Source of the DNA: Acidobacteriota bacterium
Lineage (GTDB): Bacteria; Acidobacteriota; Holophagae; Holophagales; Holophagaceae
Length of the DNA stretch: 64,000 bases
Reading direction: 5' to 3'
NCBI GenBank assembly: GCA_016192145.1
Contig: JACPUT010000009.1
Span: forward strand, 222,692-286,691
Under the pieces are notes generated by a model, which ran no database searches, had not been told where the DNA came from, and was given only the letters and a program-made list of their open reading frames with translations. Positions 25,244 through 33,147 of the stretch are shown piece by piece. Position 1 is the stretch's first letter. Each line of letters opens with the position of its first letter. A program made the translations under genes and the position numbers.

Positions 25244-25326
25244 GCATCATGTTGCCTGCCGCCTGCCTCGCCCTTATGCTTCCTGCCGCCCTCACCTCGG
25301 GCGACTACACCCCCCGGAGGCCCCCG

Positions 25327-25794
25327 ATGTCCCTGTACGAACTCTCCGCCAACCGCCTCGATGGCAAGGCCCAGGCCCTTTCCGCCTATCAGGGCAAGGT
25401 CGTGCTCGTGGTCAACGTGGCCAGCGAGTGCGGCTTCACGCCCCAGTACGCGGGGCTGGAGAAGCTGTATGAGGCCAACAAGGCCAAGGGTTTCGAGATC
25501 CTGGGCTTCCCCTGCAACCAGTTCGGCGGCCAGGAACCCGGCTCCGCGGCAGCGATCCAGACCTTCTGCCAAAGGAACTTTGGCGTGACCTTCCCCCTCT
25601 TTGAAAAGGTGGAGGTGAAGGGGGCGGGCAAGAGCCCGGTCTACACCTTCCTCACGGCCCAGCATGGCGAGCCCAAGTGGAACTTCCACAAGTACCTCGT
25701 GGGCAAGGATGGCAAGGTGATCGCCGCGTATCCGAGCAATGTGGAGCCTGAGGGCCCCGAGCTGAAGGCCGCCCTCGAGGCCGCCCTCAGGTAG
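25327..25794 (+). CDS. glutathione peroxidase-family thiol peroxidase
   Basis: 155 aa from the ATG at 25327, chosen for the strong SD GGAGG 6 nt upstream and the usual family start (MSLYELSANRLDGKAQ). Reduces hydroperoxides. The catalytic set is present: Cys in VNVASECGFTPQY, Gln in FPCNQFGGQEPG, Trp in EPKWNFHKYLV. It is the Cys type, not selenocysteine, and probably thioredoxin-linked. An in-frame ATG at 25249 would add a hydrophobic leader (MLPAACLALMLPAALTSG), giving a secreted form. Both starts are possible. Confidence 0.92.
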   Translation: MSLYELSANRLDGKAQALSAYQGKVVLVVNVASECGFTPQYAGLEKLYEANKAKGFEILGFPCNQFGGQEPGSAAAIQTFCQRNFGVTFPLFEKVEVKGAGKSPVYTFLTAQHGEPKWNFHKYLVGKDGKVIAAYPSNVEPEGPELKAALEAALR

Positions 25795-25797
25795 GCA

Positions 25798-26586
25798 TCA
25801 CTCCCCTTCCCGGACGGCCCGGAGGGTGCCCATGGCCACGTGGACGATCCCCTGGTCGTCCTTCAGGAGCCGCGTGAAGATGTGGGCCCGTCGCGGGGCC
25901 AACCCCTCCGGCCGGATGGTGAGCTCCACCTCCAGAGAACTGGTCTCCGCCGTGAGGGCGTTGATCCGGGCCAGGTCCGCGGGGTCCACTCGATCGAGGA
26001 AATCCCGGAGGCGCAGGCCCTTGGCCCCCACGGGGAAGCCGAAGAGCTGGTCCACCTTGTCGGTGCGCAGGAAGGCGTGACCGCCCCGCTCCCACCGCCA
26101 GACCCCCATCTGCGAGGCGCGGAGGGCCATCCGCAGGTTCTCCTCGGTGGCCCGCAGGGCCCGTTCCGCCTCGATCTGCTCCGTGTAATCCAGCACCACC
26201 CCATCGAGCCACCGGAGGGTGCCCTGGTCGTTGAAGTCGCCGCGCCCATCCTCCCGCACCCAGCGATAGGAGCCATCGCTGCGCTGGAGGCGGTAGGACA
26301 GGCGGAAGGGGAGCCGGGCCGCAAGGCTCCCCTGGATCGTGCCCCAAACGCGCTCTCGGTCCTCGGGGTGGATGAGGGATCCGAAGGAGACCCTGCCATC
26401 GAGGAAGGCCTCGGGCGGATGGCCCGTCAGCGCCTCCACGTAGGGACTGATGAACATCATGGACCAGGTCTCATCGTTGCGGCACCGGTAGACGACCCCG
26501 GGGAGGTTCTCCAGGAGCACGCGGAAGGCACCCGCTTCGAAGCCCTCGGGGAGGTCCGGCGGCAAAGGCCCGGCTGGAGGCACCAT
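25798..26586 (-). CDS. double-PAS-domain protein without output domain
   Basis: 262 aa. Two PAS domains. The first (~20-140) has [44 protein letters not shown] and [12 protein letters not shown] with a PAC-like [19 protein letters not shown]. The second (~145-255) is more divergent: [25 protein letters not shown]. No kinase, GGDEF, EAL or DNA-binding module follows, so it is either a stand-alone sensor or acts through a partner. Convergent with the glutathione peroxidase gene. Confidence 0.82.
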   Translation of the reverse strand: MVPPAGPLPPDLPEGFEAGAFRVLLENLPGVVYRCRNDETWSMMFISPYVEALTGHPPEAFLDGRVSFGSLIHPEDRERVWGTIQGSLAARLPFRLSYRLQRSDGSYRWVREDGRGDFNDQGTLRWLDGVVLDYTEQIEAERALRATEENLRMALRASQMGVWRWERGGHAFLRTDKVDQLFGFPVGAKGLRLRDFLDRVDPADLARINALTAETSSLEVELTIRPEGLAPRRAHIFTRLLKDDQGIVHVAMGTLRAVREGE

Positions 26587-26616
26587 GGCCTATGCTACGG
26601 CAGGGGTTTTCCGAAC

Positions 26617-27252
26617 ATGAGTGATGCCACGCTGCGCTATCGCGCCCAGCACCAGAAGCGCCTTTCCTGGATGCCGTGGCTGTACTTCAACCTGAAGGAT
26701 CGGCACCGCCCCTGGGCCGAGGCGTGGCAGGCGGAAGTGCAGGAGCACCTCAGGGATCAGGAGACGGTGCAGATCGGCACGGACGGCTTCATCGCCCCCG
26801 AGGCGGCCATCTTCGGCGAGCCCGGGCGCCCGGTCCTGATCGGCAATCGCTGCGCCATCGCGGCCCAGGCCTTTCTGCACGGGCCCATCACCCTGGGGGA
26901 CGAGGTGAGCGTGAACGCCCGGGCCGCCTTGGATGGCGGAGCCAAGGGCATTACCATCGGTCGCGGCACCCGCATCGCCGCCGGGGCGGCCATCTACGCC
27001 TTCGACCATGGCATGGCCCCGGAGCACCCGATCCGAAAGCAGCCCGTCACCTCCCTGGGCATCCGCATCGGCGAGGATGTCTGGATCGGCGCCAACGCAG
27101 GCATCACGGACGGCGTCACCATCGGCGATCACGCGGTGGTGGCCATGGGTGCGGTGGTCACCCGCGACGTGCCCCCTTGGGCCATCGTGGGCGGCGTGCC
27201 AGCCAGGGTCCTCGGAGATCGACGGAGGACGGCGCCCGTCACGGGAGCGTAA
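26617..27252 (+). CDS. left-handed beta-helix acyltransferase (hexapeptide repeats)
   Basis: 211 aa. Hexapeptide repeats run through most of the protein ([54 protein letters not shown]). The catalytic-type His is in YAFDHGMAP, and the end [11 protein letters not shown] is the usual maltose/galactoside O-acetyltransferase finish. It probably acetylates a sugar or antibiotic-like acceptor. The N-terminal ~50 residues ([16 protein letters not shown]) are specific to a subgroup. 9 bp separate it from the cysteine dioxygenase. Confidence 0.88.
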   Translation: MSDATLRYRAQHQKRLSWMPWLYFNLKDRHRPWAEAWQAEVQEHLRDQETVQIGTDGFIAPEAAIFGEPGRPVLIGNRCAIAAQAFLHGPITLGDEVSVNARAALDGGAKGITIGRGTRIAAGAAIYAFDHGMAPEHPIRKQPVTSLGIRIGEDVWIGANAGITDGVTIGDHAVVAMGAVVTRDVPPWAIVGGVPARVLGDRRRTAPVTGA

Positions 27253-27261
27253 ACTCTCGCT

Positions 27262-27813
27262 ATGACCACCGCGGCCCCCGGCTTCTGTCCCAGCACCCTC
27301 GGCTTCTCCCTGCCGCCGTCCTCCCTCCAGGGCCCCAGTCCCGAGGAGGCCCGGGCCCTCATCGCGGCCATGGGCGTGGCCAAGGTGGACTGGAGCACCT
27401 TCGGCCAGCACCTCGCCTTCGATCCCGAGTGCTATGTGCGGCGGCGCCTCTTCCTCAGCGACACCTGGGAGGTGCTGCTGTTGAACTGGTTGCCGGGCCA
27501 GAAGACGGCCATCCACGACCACGGCAACAGCCTCGGGTTCACCCTGGTGCTCATGGGGGACCTGATGGAGACGAACTACCGCTGGCTTGGCGAGGGCCGG
27601 AGGATGGAGGTCTTCAAGGAGAGCCCCCTGGGCCCGCATCAGATCACCACGGAGGCCCGCGACACGGTGCATGTGGTGAGCAACCGCAGCGCCGCCCCGG
27701 CCACGAGCCTCCACCTCTACAGCCCGCCCCTCACCTTTCTCCATGCCTATGATTCGGAGAGTGGAAAGAAGAGCTACATCGAACCCAGCGAGACCCGCTT
27801 CCTCACCCGCTGA
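27262..27813 (+). CDS. cysteine dioxygenase-like cupin
   Basis: 183 aa. Cupin-fold iron enzyme of the cysteine dioxygenase type I family: WLPGQKTAIHDHGNSLGFTL supplies two His ligands (HDH), and the third is expected in DTVHVVSNRS. SLHLYSPPL is the second cupin motif. It oxidises cysteine (or 3-mercaptopropionate) to the sulfinate. The Cys of the eukaryotic Cys-Tyr crosslink is replaced by Gly (HGNSLGF), as in most bacterial forms. Likely co-transcribed with the acetyltransferase. Confidence 0.88.
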   Translation: MTTAAPGFCPSTLGFSLPPSSLQGPSPEEARALIAAMGVAKVDWSTFGQHLAFDPECYVRRRLFLSDTWEVLLLNWLPGQKTAIHDHGNSLGFTLVLMGDLMETNYRWLGEGRRMEVFKESPLGPHQITTEARDTVHVVSNRSAAPATSLHLYSPPLTFLHAYDSESGKKSYIEPSETRFLTR

Positions 27814-27871
27814 GGCAGGCTGCATCGCGGGCCCGGGCCGGAAGCGGCAAACATCCACTTAAAAGGATTTA

Positions 27872-27904
27872 AACCTTCTCTAATTGTTCGTATTAGAGAA
27901 GGTT
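27872..27904. repeat. perfect 13-bp inverted repeat, AT-rich
   Basis: AACCTTCTCTAAT (27872-27884) and ATTAGAGAAGGTT (27892-27904), 7-nt spacer, in an unusually AT-rich stretch between the cysteine dioxygenase and the next small gene (79 bp before its start). It could terminate the upstream transcript, though no T-run follows, or act as an operator. Confidence 0.75.
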
Positions 27905-27982
27905 AATTCTTGGCATCTTTCATGAAATACCTTCCACATCGGGCCTGAAGCCCCTTCGCCTTCACAGGCAGAAAGGTATGCC

Positions 27983-28339
27983 ATGAACCTCAAGCGTCTC
28001 TCCCTCGCCTTCGCCGGAGTCGTGATCGCCGGTGCCTCCCTCGCCGCGCAGGCTCCAGCCCCCGGCACCCAGACGGCCACCCCCAAGCGCGAAGCCCACA
28101 TGGAAAAGCGCGCCGACCGCCAGCAAAAGCGCATCGCCGGAGGCGTCGCCACCGGCAAGCTCACGCCCCGGGAAACCGCCCGCCTGGAGCGCCAGGAGGC
28201 GAAGGTGGACCGGGACATCGCCAAGGCCGAAGCCGATGGCAAGGTCACCAAGAAGGAAGCCGCCAAGATCGAGCGGGAACAGAACCGGGAAAGCCGCCGC
28301 ATCCGCCGCCAGAAGCACGACGGGCAGAAGCGCAACTGA
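27983..28339 (+). CDS. small secreted Lys/Arg/Glu-rich protein
   Basis: 118 aa. Signal peptide MNLKRLSLAFAGVVIAGASLAAQ. The mature part is almost wholly charged and helical (KREAHMEKRADRQQKRIAGG, then TPRETARLERQEAKVDRDI). Two half-repeats of about 28 residues are visible, each of the form G-x(0-1)-hydrophobic-T-x-[RK]-E-[TA]-A-[RK]-[LI]-E-R. The repeats recall small periplasmic proteins of unknown function seen near stress genes. No enzymatic motif. An AT-rich inverted repeat lies upstream. Confidence 0.7.
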   Translation: MNLKRLSLAFAGVVIAGASLAAQAPAPGTQTATPKREAHMEKRADRQQKRIAGGVATGKLTPRETARLERQEAKVDRDIAKAEADGKVTKKEAAKIEREQNRESRRIRRQKHDGQKRN

Positions 28340-28389
28340 ATCCCACGCGACTACGGACGAAGGCCCGGGGACCCATCCAAGGAGGACCC

Positions 28390-28668
28390 ATGCGATTCCG
28401 ATTCATGTCCCTCATCCTGCTGGTCATCCTCGCGCCCGTCGCGGAGGCTCGCGATCACGGACGCCGCGACCGCGATGACCACCACCGCCACCGCCCCAGC
28501 GAATCCCATCGGTCGCGAGCCCGCTGGGAAGCTTGCGATCGATGGGAGCGCCGCCACCGCTGTGAGGGGGACTGGGGCCATCGCCAGAGCCGCCATCACG
28601 GGTGGGAACGGGAGTCCTGGATCCGGGTGCCCGCGCCTACCTTCCACGTGCGCATCCAGCTGCCCTGA
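28390..28668 (+). CDS. small secreted Arg/His-rich protein
   Basis: 92 aa. SD AAGGAGG right before the ATG at 28390. Signal peptide MRFRFMSLILLVILAPVAEA. The mature ~70 residues are extremely rich in His, Arg and Asp (DHGRRDRDDHHRHRPSESHR), with two Cys and several Trp (WEACDRWERRHRCEGDW), and end VRIQLP. The composition suggests metal or polyanion binding; no family recognised. It follows another small secreted charged protein by 50 bp. Confidence 0.65.
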   Translation: MRFRFMSLILLVILAPVAEARDHGRRDRDDHHRHRPSESHRSRARWEACDRWERRHRCEGDWGHRQSRHHGWERESWIRVPAPTFHVRIQLP

Positions 28669-28678
28669 ACGCTCCGCT

Positions 28679-29650
28679 TCAGCGGATCCAATTCCCCTGG
28701 ATGGCGGCCAGCGTGCCACCACCCACGAGGATCCACAGCAGGAGGCCCTGCAGGAAGGGGCGCAGACCCACGCGCTTCAGGGCCTCCCGGCTGATGCCGG
28801 CGCCGATGAGGAAGAGGGTGAGCACGAGGCTCCGCCGGGCCAGGGCGCTCACCCACGCGCCGCCAGGCTTGAGCACGGGGAGGTAGGTCACGAGGGCCGC
28901 GGCGGCGAGGAAGCCGAGGATGAACCAGGGCCGCTTGGCCTTCCCCTTGGCGGCCTCGCCGTTACGCGCCACCCAAGCACCGAGGCCCAACGTTAGCGGC
29001 ACGATCCACAGGGCCCGGGCGAGCTTCGTGGTGGTGGCCACCATGAGGGCCACGGGACCGTAGCCGCTGGAGGCGCCCACCACGCTGGACGTGTCGTGGA
29101 TGGCCAGGGCCGACCAGAGCCCGAAGCCCCGCTCGGACATGTGGAGCAGGTGGCCCACGAAGGGGAAGAGGAGCAGGGCGGAGGCGTTGAGCAGGAACAC
29201 GGTGCCCAGGGCCATGGCCATGTCCTCGTCCTCGGCGTGCAGCACCGGCGCCGCCGCGGCGATGGCGCTGCCGCCGCAGATGGCCGTGCCCACGGCGATG
29301 AGGGTGGCGGCCTTGGCGTGCACCTTCAGCCAGCGGCCCAGCAGCAAGCCGAGCATGAGGGTCACGCTGATGCCCAGCACCGTGTAGGCGAAGCCCTGCA
29401 GGCCCACGCGGGCCACCTCCTGGAGGTTCATGGCGGCGCCGAGCCCGATGACGGAGAAGCTGAGCAGCTTGGGCGTGAGCACCTTCGTGCGGGCGCCGTG
29501 GGGGTGGCCCACGCTGAGCGCCAAGAGGAGCCCCAGGATCAGCGCGAGCCACGAGGGCACGCTGGGCCAGGGGAGCACCACGCCCGGTAGGTCATGGCCA
29601 CCGGGGATCAGGCAGAGCAGTCCGAGGAGGGGAAGGATCCAGAAAGCCAT
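28679..29650 (-). CDS. UPF0324 (YeiH-type) membrane protein
   Basis: 323 aa with about ten membrane segments. Family motifs: LTPKLLSFSVIGLGAAMNL, AVGTAICGGSAIAAAAPV and FLLNASALLLFPFVGHLL, plus IHDTSSVVGASSGYG. The UPF0324 family is annotated as putative sulfate exporter; transport activity is unproven. It is convergent with the small secreted gene 11 bp away. The next gene upstream on this strand, a phosphatase, is 90 bp off. Confidence 0.9.
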   Translation of the reverse strand: MAFWILPLLGLLCLIPGGHDLPGVVLPWPSVPSWLALILGLLLALSVGHPHGARTKVLTPKLLSFSVIGLGAAMNLQEVARVGLQGFAYTVLGISVTLMLGLLLGRWLKVHAKAATLIAVGTAICGGSAIAAAAPVLHAEDEDMAMALGTVFLLNASALLLFPFVGHLLHMSERGFGLWSALAIHDTSSVVGASSGYGPVALMVATTTKLARALWIVPLTLGLGAWVARNGEAAKGKAKRPWFILGFLAAAALVTYLPVLKPGGAWVSALARRSLVLTLFLIGAGISREALKRVGLRPFLQGLLLWILVGGGTLAAIQGNWIR

Positions 29651-29740
29651 CCTCCAACTATCGCATCCCGCACCGCAGGATGCTCCCCCTCGCTTCCCTT
29701 TGAGAGCCGGAGCCTCCCAGTAGGCCGCAGGCTTCAGGCC

Positions 29741-31396
29741 TTACCTGGCCTTGAGGCTGCGGGGCACGCCATCAATGGCTTCGGGCACCTTCAGGCGGAG
29801 CAGGGCGGCCAGCGTCGGCGCGAGGTCCACGGTGCTCACGGGCTGGCTCACCGGGCCCTTGCCGGCGCCCCAGAAGATGATGGGCACGTGGCGATCGTAG
29901 TCGTGGGGGCTGCCATGGGTGGCGGGGAAGGCCAGGGGGATGAAGAGGATGTGGGGCGCGAAGGCCGAGATCAGATCGCCACCCAGGCCCGGGGTCCAGG
30001 AGAGGCGCAGCCGTTCCTTCAGGGTGAGGGTTTCCGGGTCGCGCCCCTTGAGGGAATCCATGGGAAGCGCCGCCAGATCGGCGGTAGTGACTGACTCCCG
30101 CACGAAGGGCTGGCTGCGCATCCAGGCCTGGGCGGCCTTCACCACAGCGGCGCGATCCGCCTTCGCGGCTTCGAGCACCTCCCCGTTGAAGGAGAGATTC
30201 CGGGGATCCGAAACTTTGTACACGGCATCACCCGCCAGGTTGAAGGCGGTGCGGAGGTGGGCGTTGAGGGGATCGAACACGGTGCGCCGGGGATCCAGGC
30301 GGAAGGCCTGATCCTTCGAGAGCTTGCCTTCCGCCTGCAGTCGCTCCGGGAAATCGGCGCAGGCATGGTCCGACGTGAGCACGACGATCACGTTCGGATC
30401 GATGGCCCTGAGGCGTGGGAGGAATCCGCCCAGCAGGGCGTCGAGGCGCAGGAGGTGATCCTCCATCTCGGGGCCGCCCGTGCCGTAGCGGTGGCCCACG
30501 TAATCGGTGGCCGAAAGGCCCAGGGCCAGCAGATCGAGACCCATGCCGCGGCCGAGCTGCTCGGCCTTGATCAGGGCCTCCGCCGCGTCCACGATGGCCG
30601 CGTCGAAGAAGGGCGAGGAGTTGAACAGCGCGGCCTTCGCGACGTCCACTCCGCTGGCCTTGATCGTCTTCGGCAGGCCGAAGGGGATGCCCTTGCCCAC
30701 GCCGCCCGGAACCTCGATGAGCCGGGGGCGCCCATCGAGGGCTTCCCACACGAGCGTGCGCTCCCGGAGCCGGGCCTGGATGGTCCCGTTGTGGGCCTGA
30801 AGCCAAGCGGGCAGCACCGGGGCGTAGAAGGAGGAGGTGGTGAAACCCACCTTGGGATGCCACCAGTAGACGCCATCGGCCTGATGACCCGCCATCAGGA
30901 TGGCGCTGCGGTCCTTGCCGGTGACGGCGTAGCTGCGGTTGGCGGGATTGTCCGCCTTGAGCCACTCGCCCAGCGTGTGGGCCCGGAAGTTCTTGGGACT
31001 GGCGTTGGCATCCGGCGCGCCGATCACGGGGGATTGCGAATCCTCCACGCAGTACACCTCGCGCCCCTGGGCGGCGTCGAACCACTCGTTTTCCGGGATG
31101 CCCGTGGAGCCGGGGTGCTTCCCCGTGAGCAGGACGGAGTGGCCCGGGCCGGTCTCGGTGCTGGCGTGGGCGTGATAGGCCTTCTGGAAGTGGACGCCCT
31201 CTTTGATCAGGCGAGCGAGGCCCCCCTTGAAGCGCGGGCCCAGGATCGCCAGCCGCTCGGCGCTGAGCTGATCTACGCTGATGACGACGACGAGCTTCGG
31301 GCCCTTGGGGCCCGGGCCCGCGAGGGCCGGCAGGGCCAGTAGGAGGAGGGCGGCCAGGAGGGCCAGGGTCCGGAGGATCGAACGGCGAGAGGGCAT
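29741..31396 (-). CDS. secreted alkaline-phosphatase-superfamily enzyme (PafA/NPP-like)
   Basis: 551 aa. Twin-Arg-containing signal peptide MPSRRSILRTLALLAALLLLALPALA. Superfamily metal-site motifs in order: VVVISVDQLSAERL (Asp42), HASTETGPGHSVLLTGKHPG (the nucleophile is one of the Thr), LGLSATDYVGHRYG, VVLTSDHACAD and FPATHGSPHDYDRHVPI. Likely a periplasmic phosphomonoesterase or phosphodiesterase releasing phosphate. A T-x-T-GPGH nucleophile region is typical of the PafA/type I phosphodiesterase group. Divergent from the barstar gene, 132 bp away. Confidence 0.92.
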   Translation of the reverse strand: MPSRRSILRTLALLAALLLLALPALAGPGPKGPKLVVVISVDQLSAERLAILGPRFKGGLARLIKEGVHFQKAYHAHASTETGPGHSVLLTGKHPGSTGIPENEWFDAAQGREVYCVEDSQSPVIGAPDANASPKNFRAHTLGEWLKADNPANRSYAVTGKDRSAILMAGHQADGVYWWHPKVGFTTSSFYAPVLPAWLQAHNGTIQARLRERTLVWEALDGRPRLIEVPGGVGKGIPFGLPKTIKASGVDVAKAALFNSSPFFDAAIVDAAEALIKAEQLGRGMGLDLLALGLSATDYVGHRYGTGGPEMEDHLLRLDALLGGFLPRLRAIDPNVIVVLTSDHACADFPERLQAEGKLSKDQAFRLDPRRTVFDPLNAHLRTAFNLAGDAVYKVSDPRNLSFNGEVLEAAKADRAAVVKAAQAWMRSQPFVRESVTTADLAALPMDSLKGRDPETLTLKERLRLSWTPGLGGDLISAFAPHILFIPLAFPATHGSPHDYDRHVPIIFWGAGKGPVSQPVSTVDLAPTLAALLRLKVPEAIDGVPRSLKAR

Positions 31397-31528
31397 CCCA
31401 CCACGCTGCCTCCGAATGGGGCCTAAGCCAAGTCACTTTTCCACGAAAGTTGTAGCCTGGGGCAGGCAGACAGGTTCGTTTCACGGCCATTCCGGGGATC
31501 ATTACCGCACGTTCACGGAGGTACGCCC

Positions 31529-32026
31529 ATGAGAGCCGAGGAATTGCTGCGACCCGGCCCTCCGGGCCTCGTCCTCCTCGACACGGATGCGGAGCGCGCC
31601 TGGGCCTGGGCCCTGGAGTACCGGGAGGAATCCGAGCTGGGCTTCGCCCTGCGCTGGCTCCGGGGATCGCGCATGCGCACCCTCGAGGCATTCCACGATG
31701 AGCTGGCGGCGGCCCTGCAGTTCCCCCCCCACTACGGCCATGGCTGGGATGCGCTCAACGACTGCTTCAACGATCTGGAATGGCTCGAGGGGCAGGGCTT
31801 CGTCTTCCTGTTCCTGGAAGCGGAGCAGGTGCTGGCCGAAGCCGAGGGCGGTTGGAGCCTCCTGGCGGAGTTGGCGGGGCAGGCCGCGGAAACGTGGGCC
31901 GAAATGGATGAACTGCCCTTCAAACTGGTGCTCCAAGCCGAAGGCGCCGGCCTCGACGAGCTGCAGGCGCGACTCGCGCGGCAGGGCGTGCGGGCGGAGC
32001 CCCTGCAGCTGCCGATGGTGAACTGA
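31529..32026 (+). CDS. barstar-family protein
   Basis: 165 aa. The middle (RTLEAFHDELAAALQFPPHY and GHGWDALNDCFNDLEWLEG) is the barstar signature: helix 1, the GxNWDALxDxL-type inhibitory loop (here GHGWDALND) and an acidic helix. Barstars bind barnase-type ribonucleases tightly. An extra ~45 N-terminal residues (LLDTDAERAWAWALEYREE) are not in the canonical 90-aa inhibitor. No ribonuclease or toxin gene is next to it, so it is an orphan immunity-type protein or has another partner. Confidence 0.85.
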   Translation: MRAEELLRPGPPGLVLLDTDAERAWAWALEYREESELGFALRWLRGSRMRTLEAFHDELAAALQFPPHYGHGWDALNDCFNDLEWLEGQGFVFLFLEAEQVLAEAEGGWSLLAELAGQAAETWAEMDELPFKLVLQAEGAGLDELQARLARQGVRAEPLQLPMVN

Positions 32027-32031
32027 GGCGC

Positions 32032-32382
32032 TCAGGACTCCATCTTGAAGACGATCTTGATGCGGCACCAAACCACATCCTCCGGATCGGGGAGCTGGAA
32101 GGGTTCGAAGGTCCAGGTCTCCACCGTCTTCACCACCGAGGCGCTCAGCCGTTCGTAGGGTGAAGCCAGCACGCGAACCCGCCCCACGGCGCCGTCCTGG
32201 TGGACGGGGAAAGCCACCTCCACCGTTCCTTCTTCGCACAACCGCCGGCTCTCCGGGGGATACCTTGGCTGGGGCTTGGTGCGGGGTATCGGTGTCACCG
32301 CGGCAGGCCCCTGGGTGGAATCCGCAGCCTGGGCGGAGAGCGGGGCGACGAGCAGGGGGATCAGGCCGAGCTCACGGAACAC
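32032..32382 (-). CDS. secreted protein with TonB C-terminal domain
   Basis: 116 aa. Signal peptide MFRELGLIPLLVAPLSAQA, then directly a TonB-type C-terminal domain: PQPRYPPESRRLCEEGTVEV, FPVHQDGAVGRVRVLAS and SVVKTVETWTFEPF. There is no membrane anchor or Pro-rich spacer, so after cleavage it would float free in the periplasm. That is unlike true TonB, which spans from the inner membrane. Its 5' end overlaps a decayed NTF2-like copy by 11 bp. Confidence 0.78.
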   Translation of the reverse strand: MFRELGLIPLLVAPLSAQAADSTQGPAAVTPIPRTKPQPRYPPESRRLCEEGTVEVAFPVHQDGAVGRVRVLASPYERLSASVVKTVETWTFEPFQLPDPEDVVWCRIKIVFKMES

Positions 32383-32571
32383 GGGGCGCCTCCTTCGCCA
32401 TGTACTTGGCCAGCTGCATCCGCGCTTCGACCTGGATCTTCTTCTTCAGGAAGGGCGACCAGCCCAGCAGCAGGCCGGGCAGGCCCACGGCCTGGCGGCT
32501 CCACTTCCACATATCAAACTGATCCCGGTGGGCGAGGATTTTCCCCTCGTGGAATCCGAACTGCGCCTCGA
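32372..32571 (-). pseudogene. 3' fragment of a duplicated NTF2-like gene
   Basis: The minus-strand translation EAQFGFHEGKILAHRDQFD, followed by MWKWSRQAVGLPGLLLGW, copies the C-terminal ~65 residues of the intact NTF2-like protein next door, with ~10 substitutions. Homology stops abruptly at 32571, matching position 32864 of the intact gene (offset 293 bp). The N-terminal half, including the ligand pocket, is missing and the sequence upstream is unrelated. It is a partial tandem duplication. The C-terminus still reads cleanly to a stop. Confidence 0.85.
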
Positions 32572-32676
32572 GGCCGAAGCAGGAGCGGAGGCCCACCGGC
32601 GCGAAGCGACGGCCCGAAGGGCGCGGCCCAGGAAGGGCCGCGTGAACATGCCATGGGCGCAATCGTGTGGGTCGAT

Positions 32677-33147
32677 CTATCCGTGTTGAGCCATGAATTT
32701 CGCCAGCTGTATCCGTGCCTCAGCCTGGACCTTCTTCTTCAGGAAGGGTGACCAGCCGAGCAGCAGGCCTGGCAGTCCAAGCGCCTGCCGGCTCCACCTC
32801 CAGAAGTCGAACTGGTCCCGGTGGGCGAGGATCTTCCCTTCATGGAAACCGAACTGCGCCTCGATCACGTTGTGCACGCGGCGACCCGTCTTCGAAAAGG
32901 GGTAGCGGGCTTCCCAATGCACCGCGCCGCTGCCCTCATCCGCATGGCGAACCTCGAAGGTGATCTCCAGCTCCGTGGCCCGGGCGCAGAGCATGGCCCA
33001 CATGGCGCGGGCTTCGGCGGCCTTGAGGCGACCGAAGGCGGGGTCCATGAACACGGCGTCGTCGTGGTAGCAGGCCCCCATCGCCTCCGCATCCCGGCGC
33101 TGGAAGGCCTCGTAGAAGCGGGTGAGCAGCTCGCCGTGGGGATGCAT
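32677..33147 (-). CDS. NTF2-like (SnoaL-fold) protein
   Basis: 156 aa. NTF2/SnoaL-type alpha+beta barrel: LLTRFYEAFQRRDAEAMGAC, YHDDAVFMDPAFG, AVHWEARYPFSKTGRRVHN and FEFHEGKI-like FGFHEGKILAHRDQFDFW. The HxDQFDFW block is usual for the limonene-epoxide-hydrolase-like subgroup. The final ~35 residues form an amphipathic tail (LPGLLLGWSPFLKKKVQ). Its ATG overlaps the yceH stop (ATGA). No catalytic role can be assigned. A decayed copy of its 3' part lies downstream. Confidence 0.88.
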   Translation of the reverse strand: MHPHGELLTRFYEAFQRRDAEAMGACYHDDAVFMDPAFGRLKAAEARAMWAMLCARATELEITFEVRHADEGSGAVHWEARYPFSKTGRRVHNVIEAQFGFHEGKILAHRDQFDFWRWSRQALGLPGLLLGWSPFLKKKVQAEARIQLAKFMAQHG

